Source: Toxonevra muliebris (lineage: Eukaryota > Arthropoda > Insecta > Diptera > Pallopteridae). From it: a stretch of 64,000 bases of DNA. The position numbers were made by a program, and so were the translations under genes. Shown here one piece after another: positions 48,050 through 60,612 of the stretch. Location of the stretch: assembly GCA_963691655.1 (NCBI GenBank), contig OY829326.1, forward strand, positions 13,504,878 through 13,568,877, read 5' to 3'. The notes below the pieces were generated by a model. It was not told the origin of the DNA, ran no database searches, and saw only the letters and a program-made list of their open reading frames with translations. Position 1 is the first letter of the stretch, and each line of letters starts with the position of its first letter.

Positions 48050-49281
48050 TAGTAGATAGTTTTTGGTACTTCACTCAAGAAACCAAAATTTGAGTATACA
48101 AAACATTTTTTAGAATAAATCAGTTGAAAACTTTTCTCCATACACTCTACTTATCCAATTTGACTTTTTTGTACTTCCTTTTATCTATTTAAAACTTATC
48201 CAGCCGGAAAGAACTTTCGGCCAAACATATTTGGATTATTGGAGATTTCATGTTTTTATTACGATACCAACAAAATTGGGAAAACGACTTTAACTTACAA
48301 CAGAAAAATAAATAAGTTAATGTTTGAATTTAAGTATATCAAAACTTCAAACTTTTTCTTATATTTTTTATTGGTGATAAGGTTGATAAGGGTAATTATA
48401 TAATTTGTATGTATTATATATATACATACAAAGGTAAAAAATATCATTGGACGATATTCATATATGTGACGATTTACATTCTTATGTGCAATATGTATTA
48501 CAAAAGAATTTATCAAAACTTTAGTAAAATGCCAAAGGTTTTTTGCAAAACTTTTAGAGTTTATCAGGATATAAGTTACACTATAATATATCTACATACA
48601 AATATTTTACAATTTTTTTTCTCTTGTGAAAAAAAAAACTACATGCCCATATAAGAATAAATGTATAACATGCATAAAATCATAAAGTTTTAAGCCCATA
48701 AAAAAATCTTTATGATATTCTATCATAGCAAAAAAATATGAAAAAGTAACCAAACGAAAACTAAAAGCGAAACCAGTAAGAGACAATTTTGGAAACAACT
48801 TTTGATTACAGATGAACTTCACTTTCAATCTATAGAATCTATATGCCCTAAGGCATACAAGAAGACAGATATTTCTACTCTATCTACATTTTCACTCTAT
48901 GTAAGTATTTAGGTTGTAACTCAATGAAAATGTAATCTAAGCAAGTAAGTACATGAATATCACAGCTCAACTCTCATAGGCAATTGTCAGTTACAAACAA
49001 AACACTCATTTTTCAATTACGGCATTGATATCAGTGCATATGATGGTTCTATTTTCTAATGTCACTTACTTTTTTTATGTTTCTAGACAAGAATAAAAGT
49101 TTTTGTGATTTTGATTTCTATGGTTATCTTTGGAAAAACGGAGCTTTGTTTTGGTTTCATTACAAGCCATGTTCATGATATTCTACACAATTTCTTCTAA
49201 GCGAGACTGCTACAAATGCAGAGGCTGAAACGCATAGCAAAAAAAGTCAAGGTTTTTCTTCTCTCCTTGTCAAATTTTATA
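48050..49281. other. AT-rich non-coding DNA
   Basis: Nothing recognisable; a short TA run lies near 48415-48427. Confidence 0.4.
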
Positions 49282-49453
49282 TTCTTACTACATATTAAAG
49301 TTGATTTTGATGGGTTACAAAGTTATGAAGATAAATTTACCAAGGATTAATTATTTATTTCCCCCTAATTTCGTTTTCGTTTTGGAATTGGAATACAAAG
49401 AAATCACCTTAGAAACTTCGATAAAAGCAATTGTTTCGCATGCAACCCTGTTG
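49282..49453 (+). repeat. Dispersed repeat, copy 2
   Basis: Partner of 44605-44757. It ends 24 bp before the target duplication of the hAT-type element at 49485. Confidence 0.7.
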
Positions 49454-49484
49454 CTAGCAACAACTGCTGCTTATTGGTTTGAGT

Positions 49485-50385
49485 CAGGGCCGTAGACAGG
49501 ATTTTTTTTCGGGGGGGGGGGGGGGGGGGGGTTTTCATTCGAAGAAAATTGACATTGACTTGCCATTACTGATGATGAGCCCGACCTCAAAACAATTACC
49601 AAAAATACTAAGAATAGAAGAATAGTCAGAGGCTCATTTTTTTCAAATGATTATCAGTGGGAATTCGGGAATCCGGATGAAGCTGGCATATATTCCCTAA
49701 ATTCGTGCAGTCACAGCATTAAAAGGGATCTTCCGAGTCGGGGTGCTCTAAACAATAATGGGTTAAAGAATTAATTTCATTTTAAGATTGTTCCCTAGAA
49801 CTTTGGAGCTGATCCACTACTACTGCCCTACATTTGCTTTGCGAATAAAATGGTTCCTAGTGTTTGTGAATGAATTTTTTATACTGAACACGAATCTGAG
49901 ATCAAAAATTTCCCATCACGACACGTTTTAGAAAAAATGGGATGGAAAACCCTAAAATAGAAATTGGCCATTTTTTTAAATTGGAGAGCTGAACACTGGC
50001 GTGCTGAATCGTGCCCTTCCAAATGAGCCCTAAACCCGAAACTGTAAATCAAAAACAGTTACTGACCTAGAAAAACTATAAATGCAAAATTGCTCAGCAT
50101 CACCTTCTCTTTTTGTATCCAAAGTCAAACCTCATGTCAAAAAAAAACAATTCGGATCTGCTCGCATAATGTAACTAAGATTTCAAGTTTATTTTTTTAT
50201 ATTTGAAAGAATCCGATGGAATTAAAAAATATTTAAAAACTGTTCAAAAGATTTTATTTAGACTTTTTTTCATCCACTGGCAATTAATTTAAAAAAATAG
50301 AAGGAAGCTTCCACATTTCGGGGGGGGGGGGGGGAGGTCAGAACCCCCAAACCGCCTCACCCCCCCACCCCTTAATACGGCCTTG
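49485..50385. mobile_element. hAT-type MITE, copy A
   Basis: Ends CAGGGCCGTAGACAGG (49485) and, reversed, CAAGGCCGTATTAAGG (from 50385). Flanks GTTTGAGT and CTTTGAGT (49477-49484, 50386-50393) agree at 7 of 8 bases, an hAT-style target duplication. A run of 21 G (49511-49531) lies just inside the left end and 15 G (50320-50334) near the right. No transposase. It has an inverted relative at 51527-52549 and a split one at 14490/15839. Confidence 0.8.
49511..49531 (+). repeat. Homopolymer G21
   Basis: Exceptionally long G run in an AT-rich tract. True length may be uncertain because such runs sequence poorly. Confidence 0.8.
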
Positions 50386-50393
50386 CTTTGAGT

Positions 50394-51518
50394 CATTTAG
50401 TAAGTACTCCTTAGCTATGTGATTTTTCTGGGGCTGAAAAACTGATTGCTTGTATTACTTTTTGTCAGTATAAATTTTCAAAATTTTTAAATAATATTTC
50501 GAAATATTTCGAAATGATATAAAACAATCAGAAAAAAATTTTTTTTTAATAATGATATAAACAAAAATTGTAGATTGAAGATATATTAGTGATTTATTAA
50601 GAGAGCTATAATTTCCTAGAATTAATTTGAAGCTGTTGAAGAATCACACACTTTTATGTTACTAAAATTTAAGTATTTTTAATTATTACCTATACCTAAA
50701 GCACAACCGTTTTTCAAAACTATTATTTTCTTTAACTCTTTTCAAAATACATATCACTTTTAGCTTCCAACTACAATTGTTTGCCTTGTCTAATTAAAAC
50801 TTTAATAGAAAATTCTTGTAATTTACAAAATTTGTTTGTACTAAGTTTTCGTAGAAGAAAACTGCAACAAAAAAAAAAAAGAAAACTTTTCTCATTGCAA
50901 AATTTACATCATTCCTTTAGAAATTTATTTAATTTAAATTACGTATTTTTGTGGGTAACTTCTTGATTTCTGTTTTGTACGCCTTTTTTAATGTTCACAA
51001 ACTTCGAAATTTATAAATTATTTATGATAAAAAAAAGTTCCCTTTCGAGATTAGTTCCAAGTATGCAGTAGTTCTGATTACTAAAAGATTTCAGGAATCT
51101 TCAGTTGTTTGCAGTAACGTTATGTTCTGACTACATTCGATGCGAGGAATGCGAAATTTGGGAACCGTATACGAAAACATTGAAAAACAGCTACAGTAAA
51201 CTATAGTTGTTTATAACAAACAAGAAAATTACTATTTTGCATACATTTTTTTATAGTTATTAATTTTATCACTAATACTACAGATTGATGATACTAACAT
51301 TCAAAATGACGACTTAAATATAGCGTTATATTTCAGAAATTTCTACCTATATGTATATGAAAAATATTCCGATGATTAAATTATGCTTTTAAATTCATCT
51401 TGCTTATAAACCAGACCTAACCCACAAAAACAGAATATAAAATCTGCGATCAGTACCCTCGAAAACATTAGGCACAATGTAAAAACCAAACGGGTTTTTT
51501 GGGTTGTTTTACAGTGTT
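50394..51518. other. AT-rich spacer between the two opposed hAT-type MITEs
   Basis: No gene or clear repeat is seen. Confidence 0.45.
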
Positions 51519-51526
51519 ATCGGCAT

Positions 51527-52549
51527 CAAGGCCGTATTTAGGGGGAGGTTTTGGGGTTCTGACCTGCCCGAAATGTGGAAAATTTATTCTAATTTTTGAG
51601 ATGGATTGCCAATGGAATGAAAAAAAGTCAACATAACATAACATAACATATCTTTTACTTCCATCGGTTTTTTTTTCTAAAAAGTCATATATAAAAAAAA
51701 TAAATTTGAAATCTTAGTTACACTATGCGATCAAATCCGATTTGTTTTCTTCGACATGAGGTTTGACTACGGATTCAAAAAGAGAAGGTGATACTGAGCA
51801 CTCCTGCATTCATAGTTTTTCTAGGTCAGTAACTCTTTTTGATTTAAAGTTTCGCCCAGAAAAAAAAAATTAATAAAAATAGAAAAAATTATCGGATCCT
51901 TGTAAGATTAGACTTGCTTGAACCCCATCTTTTTCCTAAAACGTGACGTAATGGGAAATTTTTGACCTCAGATTCGTGTTCAACTTGAAAAATTCTTTCG
52001 CAAAAACTCCATCTTATTAGCAAAACCCATGCAGTTTTAGGAGGCAATCTTAAAGTATAATTAATTTTTTAACGCATTATTGCTCAGAGCACCACGACTA
52101 GAAATATCTTTTTCAATGCTGTGACTTCACGAATTTAGGGAATATAAGCCAACCTCATCCGGGTTCCTTATCATTGATAATGGCGTAAATTCCCAATGAT
52201 GATCATTTGAAAAAATGAGCCTCTATTATTTTTGGTAATTTTTTTGAGGTTGGGTACATCATTAGTAGTGGGAAGTCAATGAGTTAATGAATGCACATTG
52301 AATAATATTTATTTGAAAAAATTTAATTTTATTATTCTGTGAATTTTTTTTTCACTTTTGGCCATTTTTTTGAGGTTAATATTAAAAAAAATCGGAAAAT
52401 TTTTCCTAAAATTTTAATTTTATAAAGTCCATCAAATGTATCATCGATTTAATTTATTGTATTTAAAAATCAGTTTGATAAAAATTATTTATGAATATTT
52501 TCTTCGAATGAAAACCCCCTCCCGAAAAAAATTTCTGGCTACGGCCCTG
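51527..52549 (-). mobile_element. hAT-type MITE, copy B (inverted relative to A)
   Basis: Ends CAAGGCCGTATTTAGG (51527) and, reversed, CAGGGCCGTAGCCAGA (from 52549). Flanks ATCGGCAT and ATAGGCAT (51519-51526, 52550-52557) agree at 7 of 8 bases. Interior agrees with copy A inverted, for example GTTACTGACCTAGAAAAACT. It carries an ACATA pentamer run (51633-51653) absent from A. Confidence 0.8.
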
Positions 52550-52652
52550 ATAGGCATTCTTGGTTTAGCTGCCATGCCGTCACTTATCGCAGCATGCGAG
52601 CTTAAGTTAGTATTATTCAATAGTAAATAGTCTTAAAACCCACGTAAATAAA

Positions 52653-52667
52653 GGTTAGGTTAGGTTA
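52653..52667 (+). repeat. GGTTA repeat, three units
   Basis: GGTTAGGTTAGGTTA. Higher flies lack TTAGG telomeres, and short tracts like this occur at LINE 3' ends. No LINE is recognised next to it. Confidence 0.5.
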
Positions 52668-52792
52668 AAAGGAAGTGCTTAAGGTGTGAGTCTTCATGGA
52701 GACTAAAATCAGTTATGATGCCCAAGTTCAAGCACAAAACTAACTGAATGTTACTTTACCAAAAAAGTCAAAAAATCAACGCAAACTTTTAA

Positions 52793-54087
52793 CCCTATTC
52801 ATCCCACGTTATTTTATAACGTAAAATCCCACGTAGTTGCTATATAAAATTAACTCGGCTATTCTAATTTCATTCAATTTTGTTTTTTAAATTTGATCAA
52901 TAAACAACAAAAATAATATAATTCGGAAAAGTATAAGTATAATCTGTATTAACGTTGAACGCAAAACCTTTTTATTGCAGATTTTACAGAATTATTTTGA
53001 AGCTCTTCCTTTCTCCCTCTCTGCCCTTTCCGGTCTTTCAGCCCTTCTTCATAGCATTTTTCACTTTTTGAAGTGTTTCATGTGAAATTTCAGTGATTTT
53101 GGTATATTGACATAAACTTTACTTATGAAGTATCCCCACAAGAAAAACTCAGGAACGGTGACTTCGGTGTTAGCACTTTTTCAAACGAAATTTTGGTCTG
53201 TGCGAACGTTGCGTTAACGTAACAGTTAACTGATTTTGAAAATAAAATTGGAAAATTTGTACTGGACTAGAGTTTATTACATGAGCTGTGAGATGATAGA
53301 GACGATTTGATAGTTTAACATCGAGTACCACAAAAATTACTCTGTATAATAGCTTTTTTTTGCCACATAACTTATTAACGATACTGTTTTATTACTGCAG
53401 AAATGCTGCTTTCTACTTCTCTATTCTTGTTAGGAAGAAAATTATTTGAAATGCACCTTTTATTTTTTGCATCGTACTAGCACAAGTTAATTGTTTTGAC
53501 AACAGGCTTAACGACAGTTCTAAACCTGTAAAGTATTTTTCAGAAGTTATATTTCTCTTTAGCCGTTCATATGGCTTACAGAGCTGTTCCACTCCATGCC
53601 GTGCTAAGATTTAACTCTTACCGCTGCCTTCCTTAGATACATACAGTATCTCACAGTAAAATATCCGCTATCGCAAGTCCACCAAATGTTCATGCCATAC
53701 TTGTGTAGCCGTCTTCATTTATCAAGTGCCAAAGATTTCCAATCGAAGTAAATTTAAGATGCGATCTGTATCTTACATCTGCATCTATCAACTAATTCAA
53801 ACACATCGTTTTCTACTACTATATCGGGTTTAATTTGTGGTATAGTACCTATTACAATGTATATAGTGACTCATAGTCACTACGTGGGATTTTACGCAGT
53901 TTTTGTTTATTTAATGATTTTTGACTAATAAAGAAAAACCAAACAAAACAAAAAATCCATTTTTATGAAGATAACCGGTAAATGAACGAATACATTAGGC
54001 CCTTCCCGTGAAAAAATAAGAAATCTGAAAAAGATAACGATTTTAATTTCAGTAGTGACTCAAAGTCACTGCGTGGGATGAATAGGG
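52793..54087. mobile_element. piggyBac-like element, TTAA target, ends CCCTATTCATCCCACG
   Basis: TTAA duplications at 52789-52792 and 54088-54091 enclose CCCTATTCATCCCACG and its exact inverse CGTGGGATGAATAGGG. Subterminal inverse words ATCCCACGTAGTTGC (about 52827) and AGTCACTACGTGGGAT (about 53876-53891) repeat the end motif, and AGTGACTCAAAGTCACT forms a small palindrome at the right. At 1295 bp it is too short for a full piggyBac transposase (about 600 codons). Minus-strand shreds near 53560-53860 (IYFDWKSL, GYFTVR) might be transposase remains, but I am not sure. Confidence 0.75.
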
Positions 54088-54091
54088 TTAA

Positions 54092-55174
54092 ATCACAAAC
54101 TGTCCTAGAACGCTTTTTCAGAATCTTGTTATTTTTGAAAAAATTAATTTTTACCATTTTTGTTTTAAATCATATTAATCCTCAACAAAGTGCTTTAAGT
54201 ATGTAAAATGAAATGCTAAAAAAATTTAAATGTGCTTGTATGCGTGCAAGCGGGAATAAAAACATCAGACACGCAATGAAGCATAAAAGAATTTGGTAAG
54301 TGCGAATAGTGTTAAATGGTGCAGAAATAAAATCATTACTTAAAAATATACATGAACACATTTCAATTCAAAAATTCAAATATGCTGTCTAAAATAAATT
54401 CAATACTTAGGAAAATTAAATTTAAAGCGATTTTAATCTGCAATTTTGCCATAGAAATTCATATGAATTATAAACCAAATGCTATGTGTTTTCGTCGTCA
54501 ATCTCAAAAATCTTCCCTATACAACTACCCATGCAATATACTCTCTGGCAAAAAGTATGAGAATATGTACAAAAATATTTCGTAAAATCAAAATCTACAT
54601 GCAACTATAAACCGCATGTTCAAGTGTATATTGCTATTGTTTGTTGCTTTGCAGAACATAAACAAGTGTTTGCCATTAAACTTTTCATAAACCACACCAC
54701 TGGCAATTAAGCAGAGACGAACAACGTTTAATCATTTCGAAGTAATGTGAAGCTTTATCAAAAATTTTACATGGATTTGGCAGAAAAAAAATTACAGAAC
54801 ATAAAACTTTAGCGTTCACATGCTGTTGCTGCAGTAACAATACAAAATATTAACAGCTGGAAATATTCCAGAACGACATCGCGTCATCGCGTCATGTCAA
54901 TCAGCATGTCATTTACCCCTTCTATGACTTTAAGCTATATGAGAAATATTGTTGTTAATATAATTGGAAAAAAAAAAAAAAATGGTGTAACAAAAATTAA
55001 ATTACTTTGAAATTTCACACCACTTGAAAAAACTTTTTTACAATGCATTTTCCAAACAGTTATGTAAGTATATTTTAATTCTAGTATGAATGCTGTTGCT
55101 CGAATATGAGATAAAATAATTATTAACCTATAAAGTGGATAATCTAAGATTAAAAAATGTGTAAGGAGCAGTTA
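54092..55174. other. AT-rich non-coding DNA
   Basis: Nothing recognisable. A 77-codon frame at 54352-54585 shows no domain. GCGTCATC is doubled near 54880-54893. Confidence 0.4.
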
Positions 55175-55690
55175 GATCAGGATTGCATTGTATTGTTAGA
55201 GATGTCAATATTGATTGTACCGTGACTCTTCTTTATCTAGTCTTATATGTCTAAAGGGCCTCGTCCAGTCCAGTCTTCTTTAGCAATTTTAAATATATTC
55301 TGATGAACACAGCCTTGGAAGATTGGTGAAGAGTACCTACTTGCCGCTTGTTTATCTCTTCCTGCCTGAATACTTCCCTCCTTACGCTGTCTTCTATTCC
55401 ACAAAAAAGTACAGGACGCATGAATGCGTCACTGTCTTCTTATTAGCACGCTCGTCTTGTTCGTCTTATTCATTTTCCTCTATTCCTACGTGTCAAGAGA
55501 CTCAACATAGAGCGACTTTATTGTCTTTACCCTGTTGCTTAAACAAACTCAAAGTAATTAAGAGGTGGTCTCAGAAGAGAAAAGTGCTCGGATGGCTACT
55601 TAACTACTGTAACGAACTTCCACCTTCGTCGATGCTCACAACATTTGAAGCGGTCGCTGCATATCTAGCAATGCTTTAGTCTTAGCTCAG
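55175..55690 (-). pseudogene. LINE ORF2 3' fragment, same family as 1-2524, internally deleted
   Basis: The minus strand reads FMRPVLFCGIEDSVRREVFR then QEEINKRQ, matching FVGPEPFCGIGDSVIRELLR and QEERNKRQ of the first element. It then jumps to LLKKTGLDEAL and a stop, matching FLRETGLDEVL. About 85 residues between, including the zinc knuckle, are deleted. Upstream VAIRALFSSETTS matches AAIRALCSFEITS of RNase H, with frameshifts and stops. The 3' UTR (to about 55175) matches 2525-2613. The positive-strand open frame over the same bases is an artefact. Confidence 0.8.
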
Positions 55691-57496
55691 GGAAAATGGG
55701 GGTGGGCTTGCTTCAGTGCTATGATGTGAAGAGTTACATTAATGTTAATTGTATGCAGCTCATACAAAAATCTCTTTATTAGAACTAAAGAACTTATATA
55801 CTACTATGATTTGATCTTTACACTGATGAACAGAGGGAGAAAAGCTGCAAGTCCCTCGTATTCCATACCCACCCTACCTGATATCGATTCATACCCTATT
55901 GTCGATATCCCAAAGATCAACTAATCTACTGTTCTTCCTTACATTTCTTCAAATAATATTTTAAGTTTTAAAAATTCATTTTGATTTAAATTTTATTTCA
56001 CAATAGTATTTTAGTAATATTATTAAGTATTTCATTTTCTTAGGGTATTACTAAATAACTTTAAATTTATTGGATTGTAGAAAAAAATTAGTATTAAATA
56101 TAATACATATTTGAATTTGAATAAGAGACTTTACTCAAAATGCAAGTTTAACCCATGTGTTAACATTTTGTTGCAAAAAAAAATTAAGGTAATAATAGTT
56201 TTAGAATCTAATAGTAATTTATACTTATGATGCGTGATGAACCATAAAAACGGTCGTCACTTTCGGCACCAAATACCTTAATCGTAGAGTCTGTCATCCA
56301 CAGTATGTTCTGGAAAGCAAAAGAAACTACTTGTAGATGAAATATGTATTTACTTTAAAGAAACTAGCACTCAAACAAAATAGTTGGGTATTAAACTTCT
56401 CACAACTCCTCTTTCCAACTAAACAAAAACACTTATTAGACAATAAATTTTTTTTATTGTCATTTAGTTGCAATTTAGTAAAAAAAAAATGAACACATTT
56501 GCATAGATACACCATTTTTTTCGACCGGAGCCACTATATCTTAATCATCATTATTTTGTGATTTTCGTCATACTTAAATATATTTTTTGCCATAAGCTAA
56601 TAACTGCAATATCTCCACACAAGCACAACTAAATAAAAAAGCACACCGATCCATCACAGATGCTAGAGAAGAATAAGTAAAGCCAATTGAAATTGAATGA
56701 TGACATTTTCTCTTATTTTCTTGTTTCTTTTGTGTTGTTGTTGTATCCAAAGAAAAATCACTTACAATAATGAGTTCAAGTTACGCCTGAAATTTCACTT
56801 ATAACATATAGGAGTAGGTATAAGTATACGCGTGTTTGTGTATGTATATCTTTAAGTGGCATGATGGCAATTTGTAAGTACTCAACAACAGTTCATTGTT
56901 ATTTTATACATACATATAACAATAAAAACTTGTACAAACAAACTTAGACAAACACACATAACAGCTAATCAATCTATTCGTATGCAATTCTTAAATCACA
57001 CAAGTGTGTTTCATATGTATGAATTATTTAGTAATATGTACCTAAATAATTTTGGTATTTAAGTAGTCAGTTGTCACTAGTACAAGTATTTATGTACTTA
57101 GTAACAACGGTACAGCTTCCTGATATCTAGGAATCTTGAAAATATTCAAGAATGTAAGCTGTGCTTTTGGTTTAGTTACTGTCTTCTCTGGATTAGTATA
57201 CCATAATTTCCCAATACGTCATTTAAGATCTCGAAACCACTATGTAGTCATTTCTTAATAAAAACTAATACTACTCATACGTCATGGGGTCCTTACATAA
57301 TTGAAATTGTTCCTCATATGTCATGATTTACAATATCAAATTGTTTAAAGCGGTGCGATTTTTTTCTTGCATTACTAGATACTACGTACAATTTTCTATT
57401 CTTACTCACTTCACTCACTTATTTGCTACTTTTTTTACTTGATTTTGTATGAAATAAAGTAAACGCATCTCATTTGTATGTAATCTTGTATGCACA
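55691..57496. other. AT-rich non-coding DNA
   Basis: No gene is seen. Confidence 0.45.
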
Positions 57497-57679
57497 TACA
57501 GTGTCGGACAAAACTAAATCACGGATTCTTCCTTGTTTGCATTTTGTTCAGTAATATTGTAAAACATGCTTGGACTGAAATTTTTTTTTATGAATGTAGT
57601 AAGAATATATGTACACTCGTTATAATAAAATATAAGAAATATAATATTGGGAGTATGAATGTATAAACTCGTATTTTTT

Positions 57680-58690
57680 TCGTAATTTGGACATTTATTG
57701 TGAAAAAGTGATTATAAATTGATTCTTTAAAGTATTGTCCATCGTTAGCCACAACCTTTTCCCATCTTTCTGGTAGCATACGGATTGCGCGTCGAAAGAA
57801 CTCCTCATCTTTTGAGGCTATCCACGAATCGACCTATTTTTTGAGTTCTTCGAAAGAACGGAAGTGCTGTTTAGCCAGGCCATGTATCATCGATCGGAAC
57901 AAGTGGTAATCAGAAGGAGCAATGTCTGGAGAATACGGCGGGTGGGGTAGCACTTCCCATTTCAGCGTTTCCAAGTATGTTTTTAATTGCCTTGCAACAC
58001 GCGGCCGAGCATTGTCGTGCTGAAGAATAACTTCGTCGTGTCTATTCTCATATTCTGGCCTCTTATCCTTTAATGCTCGGCTCAAACGCATCAATTGTAG
58101 TCGGTAGCGATCGCCAGTGATCGTTTCATTCGGTTTCAACAGCTCATAATACACGACACCTTTTATATCCCACCAAATACACAGCATGAGCTTGGATCCA
58201 TGGATGTTCGGCTTTGCTGTTGATGTTGATGCATGTCCGGGCGGTCCCCATGGCGGGCGGTATCCACTTTTCATCGCCAGTCACAATACGATACAGAAAA
58301 TCGTCGTTCGACGTCTCTCGGCTTCAATTCGTACGGCACCAAATTTCCTTGCTTTTTAATCATTCCCAATGCTTTGAATCGTTTAGAAATGGTTGATTGA
58401 TGAACTCCTAAAGATTCTGCAAGTTCTTGTTGCGTTTGACATGAATCTTCTTCGAGTAATGCCTTCAATTCTTCATCTTCGAACTTTTTCGGGCTGCCTG
58501 AACGTTCCCTGTCTTCAACATCAAAATCACCAATTTTGAAACGAGCATACCACACCTGACACATTCTAACGTCTATAGCACAGTCAGGATAAGCTTCAGT
58601 GAGTAAACGATGTGCTTCAGTTGCGTTTTTCTTTAAATGGAAGAAGCAAATTAAAACTTCCCGCAAATGTTGGCGCGAAATTTGACATTT
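57680..58690 (-). pseudogene. Mariner transposase (DD34D), internally deleted with stops
   Basis: Minus strand from about 58690. N-terminal DNA-binding part: ATEAHRLLTEAYPDCAIDVR, FKIGDFDVEDRERSGSPKKF, QQELAESLGVHQSTISKRFK. At 58310-58220 the reading collapses: IVTGDEKW with the first catalytic Asp is present but in another frame, and about 30 residues around it are missing. From 58274 the catalytic half resumes: KLMLCIWWDIKGVVYYELLK, VILQHDNARPRVA (second Asp), LPHPPYSPDIAPSDYHLF (third Asp). A TAG near 57831 replaces the Trp before VDSWIASKDEEFFRRAIRM, and LPERWEKVVANDGQYF closes it. I could not define terminal repeats. It abuts the LINE endonuclease fragment at about 58740. Confidence 0.9.
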
Positions 58691-58745
58691 TCAGCTATAG
58701 TAAAACACTTTTGTAAAATTATGAAAATTATTTAACAGATCAATT

Positions 58746-59114
58746 CTAATAGTATTTTTGACGCTCTTCAAGATAGAATAGCTGATCCAAAACAGAGTTA
58801 TTATTATTGAGCTTGCAGATGGATGATCGAAATATTTGTTTTACTGCAATTATTACTCCACCACCCCTAAAACATCTAATTTTCACGTAATCTCTACTCT
58901 TGCGGTAAACATCAAAGAAGAATTCTTCATTAAAAAAGTCAGGGTTAAGCCAGGTTTCAGTAAAGACGATGGCATCGTAATCGCAGTGCGGGATGGCAGG
59001 AAACAGGCTATTGGATTTAGTGCGCATGCCTCCTATATTCTGATAATAAATCTTCAATGATCGAACAGCTTTGGTCACCCCCGAATTATAATTAACTTGG
59101 CCAATTGAATCCAT
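58746..59114 (-). pseudogene. LINE ORF2 N-terminal endonuclease fragment
   Basis: Minus strand, starting about 59114 or slightly upstream. The apurinic-type endonuclease opens with LKIYYQNIGGMRTKSN (catalytic Asn), followed by DYDAIVFTETWLN (catalytic Glu) and RGGGVIIAVK. The frame ends 122 codons in, next to the mariner, so the rest of the endonuclease and the whole RT are missing. This ORF would nick the target for reverse transcription. It lies 3' of the gag-like ORF1 with about 75 bp between, as expected in CR1/Jockey elements. Confidence 0.85.
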
Positions 59115-59189
59115 GAATAGATTTGGTGTATTTGTTGCAGTTGCGACCGGGGATATCGCAGAACCATGATTTCGTTGCTAATAATCCAC

Positions 59190-60396
59190 TCATTTTTTCT
59201 TCTGGTCTAACATTCTTCGATACACTGTAGATAATTTACTATTATAAGCATGGTTTTCATTCAAACACATATTAAGTTTTTGGTTGGTACGTATACAATT
59301 TATGCACTTATTGATTGGAGCTTTCGTATATTCGGTAGATTTATGGTTGCCATGACATTTAATGCACACATTCTCTTCTTTGCAATTAATAGCTTTGTGA
59401 TTGAATACCTTGCATTTAAAACAGCACAAGACTTCTAAACCATCGTAAACTTTGCATATCGCATTGAAATATCTTGCACTGCTTTTTACAACTTCGTCTT
59501 GCTTTATCACTTTTAGGTCACTTTCCTCAGCACATTGATTCTGTTTTTTTATTAATTCAATCAAATTATTAGGATCATGGTTGATGCTCATACCAGTTAC
59601 GAGGAACTTCAGTTTAATGGATTCAGGAACTTTGATTTTATAATTAGCACCAATTTCATTTTCAATTGCATTTTTGATTTTATCGCTTTCTATCTCATTT
59701 TCACTTTCAATAAGCAACACACCATTTTGTTTCAAATTTTTTGGATCCACATTTTTAATTAAATCTTGTTTTGTTTTTTCAACAGATTGGTTAATTTTCG
59801 GTTTTAAAATAAGAGGCGCTGGTTTTTTCTTGACTGGCAACTTTGTTGGCACTCTAGATTCTTTGTTGTTTCTTGCAATTTCAGCATACGACAATTGTGA
59901 ACTTTTACCCGCTGTTGTAGAATTGTTTTTAATTTTTGTTATTTCATTATGAATTTTATCACTTTCTTCACCAATTTTGTTAGGTAGATCATTTATGAAT
60001 TCAACCAATTCTCCAATTTTTTTAAGGTCACCAATATTATTTTCAAAAGATGTTTATGTACACTCCAACAATTTTATGCGCTGCATATACCGCGATTCTA
60101 TCGCCTCAATCACTTTTTTCATTTCCACCTCACTATTTTTCAGTGCTACTTCAAACTCATTTTGTATTCCTTACAATATCCTTCACTTCAGTTATAACCA
60201 TGTCAACGTTATGAATATACGTGATACAGTCTTCACAAATAAACTTAACCATTGGTTTAGATCCAATAACACCAGCACTATATTGGTCAATTCGCGAACA
60301 TTTGGTAGCAGTGTGGTAGATTTTACTGCATACCCCCTCACACCGCAGACCAGTCTCTCCGCAAATTGCACTGTTACATTTCACGCACTCAGGCAT
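59190..60396 (-). pseudogene. LINE ORF1: PHD finger plus zinc-knuckle gag-like protein, frameshifted
   Basis: Minus strand. It begins MPECVKCNSAICGETGLRCE, a Cys4-His-Cys3 PHD-type finger (also GVCSKIYHTATKC and FICEDC). A frameshift near 60165 and a stop near 60050 break the coiled-coil-like linker (NEFEVALKNSEVEMKKVIEA). The main part (from 60008) is Lys/Glu-rich, then has an RNA-binding-like stretch (GVLLIESENEIESDKIKNAI). CX2CX4HX4C knuckles follow (CFKCKVFNHKAINC). The second knuckle CIKCHGNHKSTEY has lost its last Cys and the final block CINC...NMCLNENHAYNSKL has lost another. ORF1 of this kind binds the element's RNA; PHD-bearing ORF1 is known in CR1-like insect elements. Confidence 0.85.
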
Positions 60397-60612
60397 ATTG
60401 CAGCAGTTTATTAAGACAAATTTTTATTATGTTTGTTTTCCGAATAAAACTCGATATAATATTCATAAAAGAGTCACTGTCTCAAGAGAATTATGAACAT
60501 ATAAGAATTAATTGCAGAAAACTTAATATTTCATTTAATTTTCAATTAGAGCTAAATAGTTTTTTGCGTTCGCTATGTCACAGAGTTGCCACCATATTTT
60601 TGAGCGTATCCA
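60397..60612 (-). other. Probable LINE 5' UTR / junction with the Tc1-like gene
   Basis: The stretch between the PHD-finger start and the Tc1 frame stop has no coding signal. The exact insertion point cannot be fixed from one copy. Confidence 0.4.

Noticed and set aside
52653..52667. GGTTAGGTTAGGTTA as an insect telomere tract
   Set aside because: Only three units, internal, and higher flies do not use TTAGG telomeres.
55323..55679. 118-codon plus-strand open frame
   Set aside because: It is the antisense of a LINE RNase H relic; the same artefact appears opposite 1966-2193.
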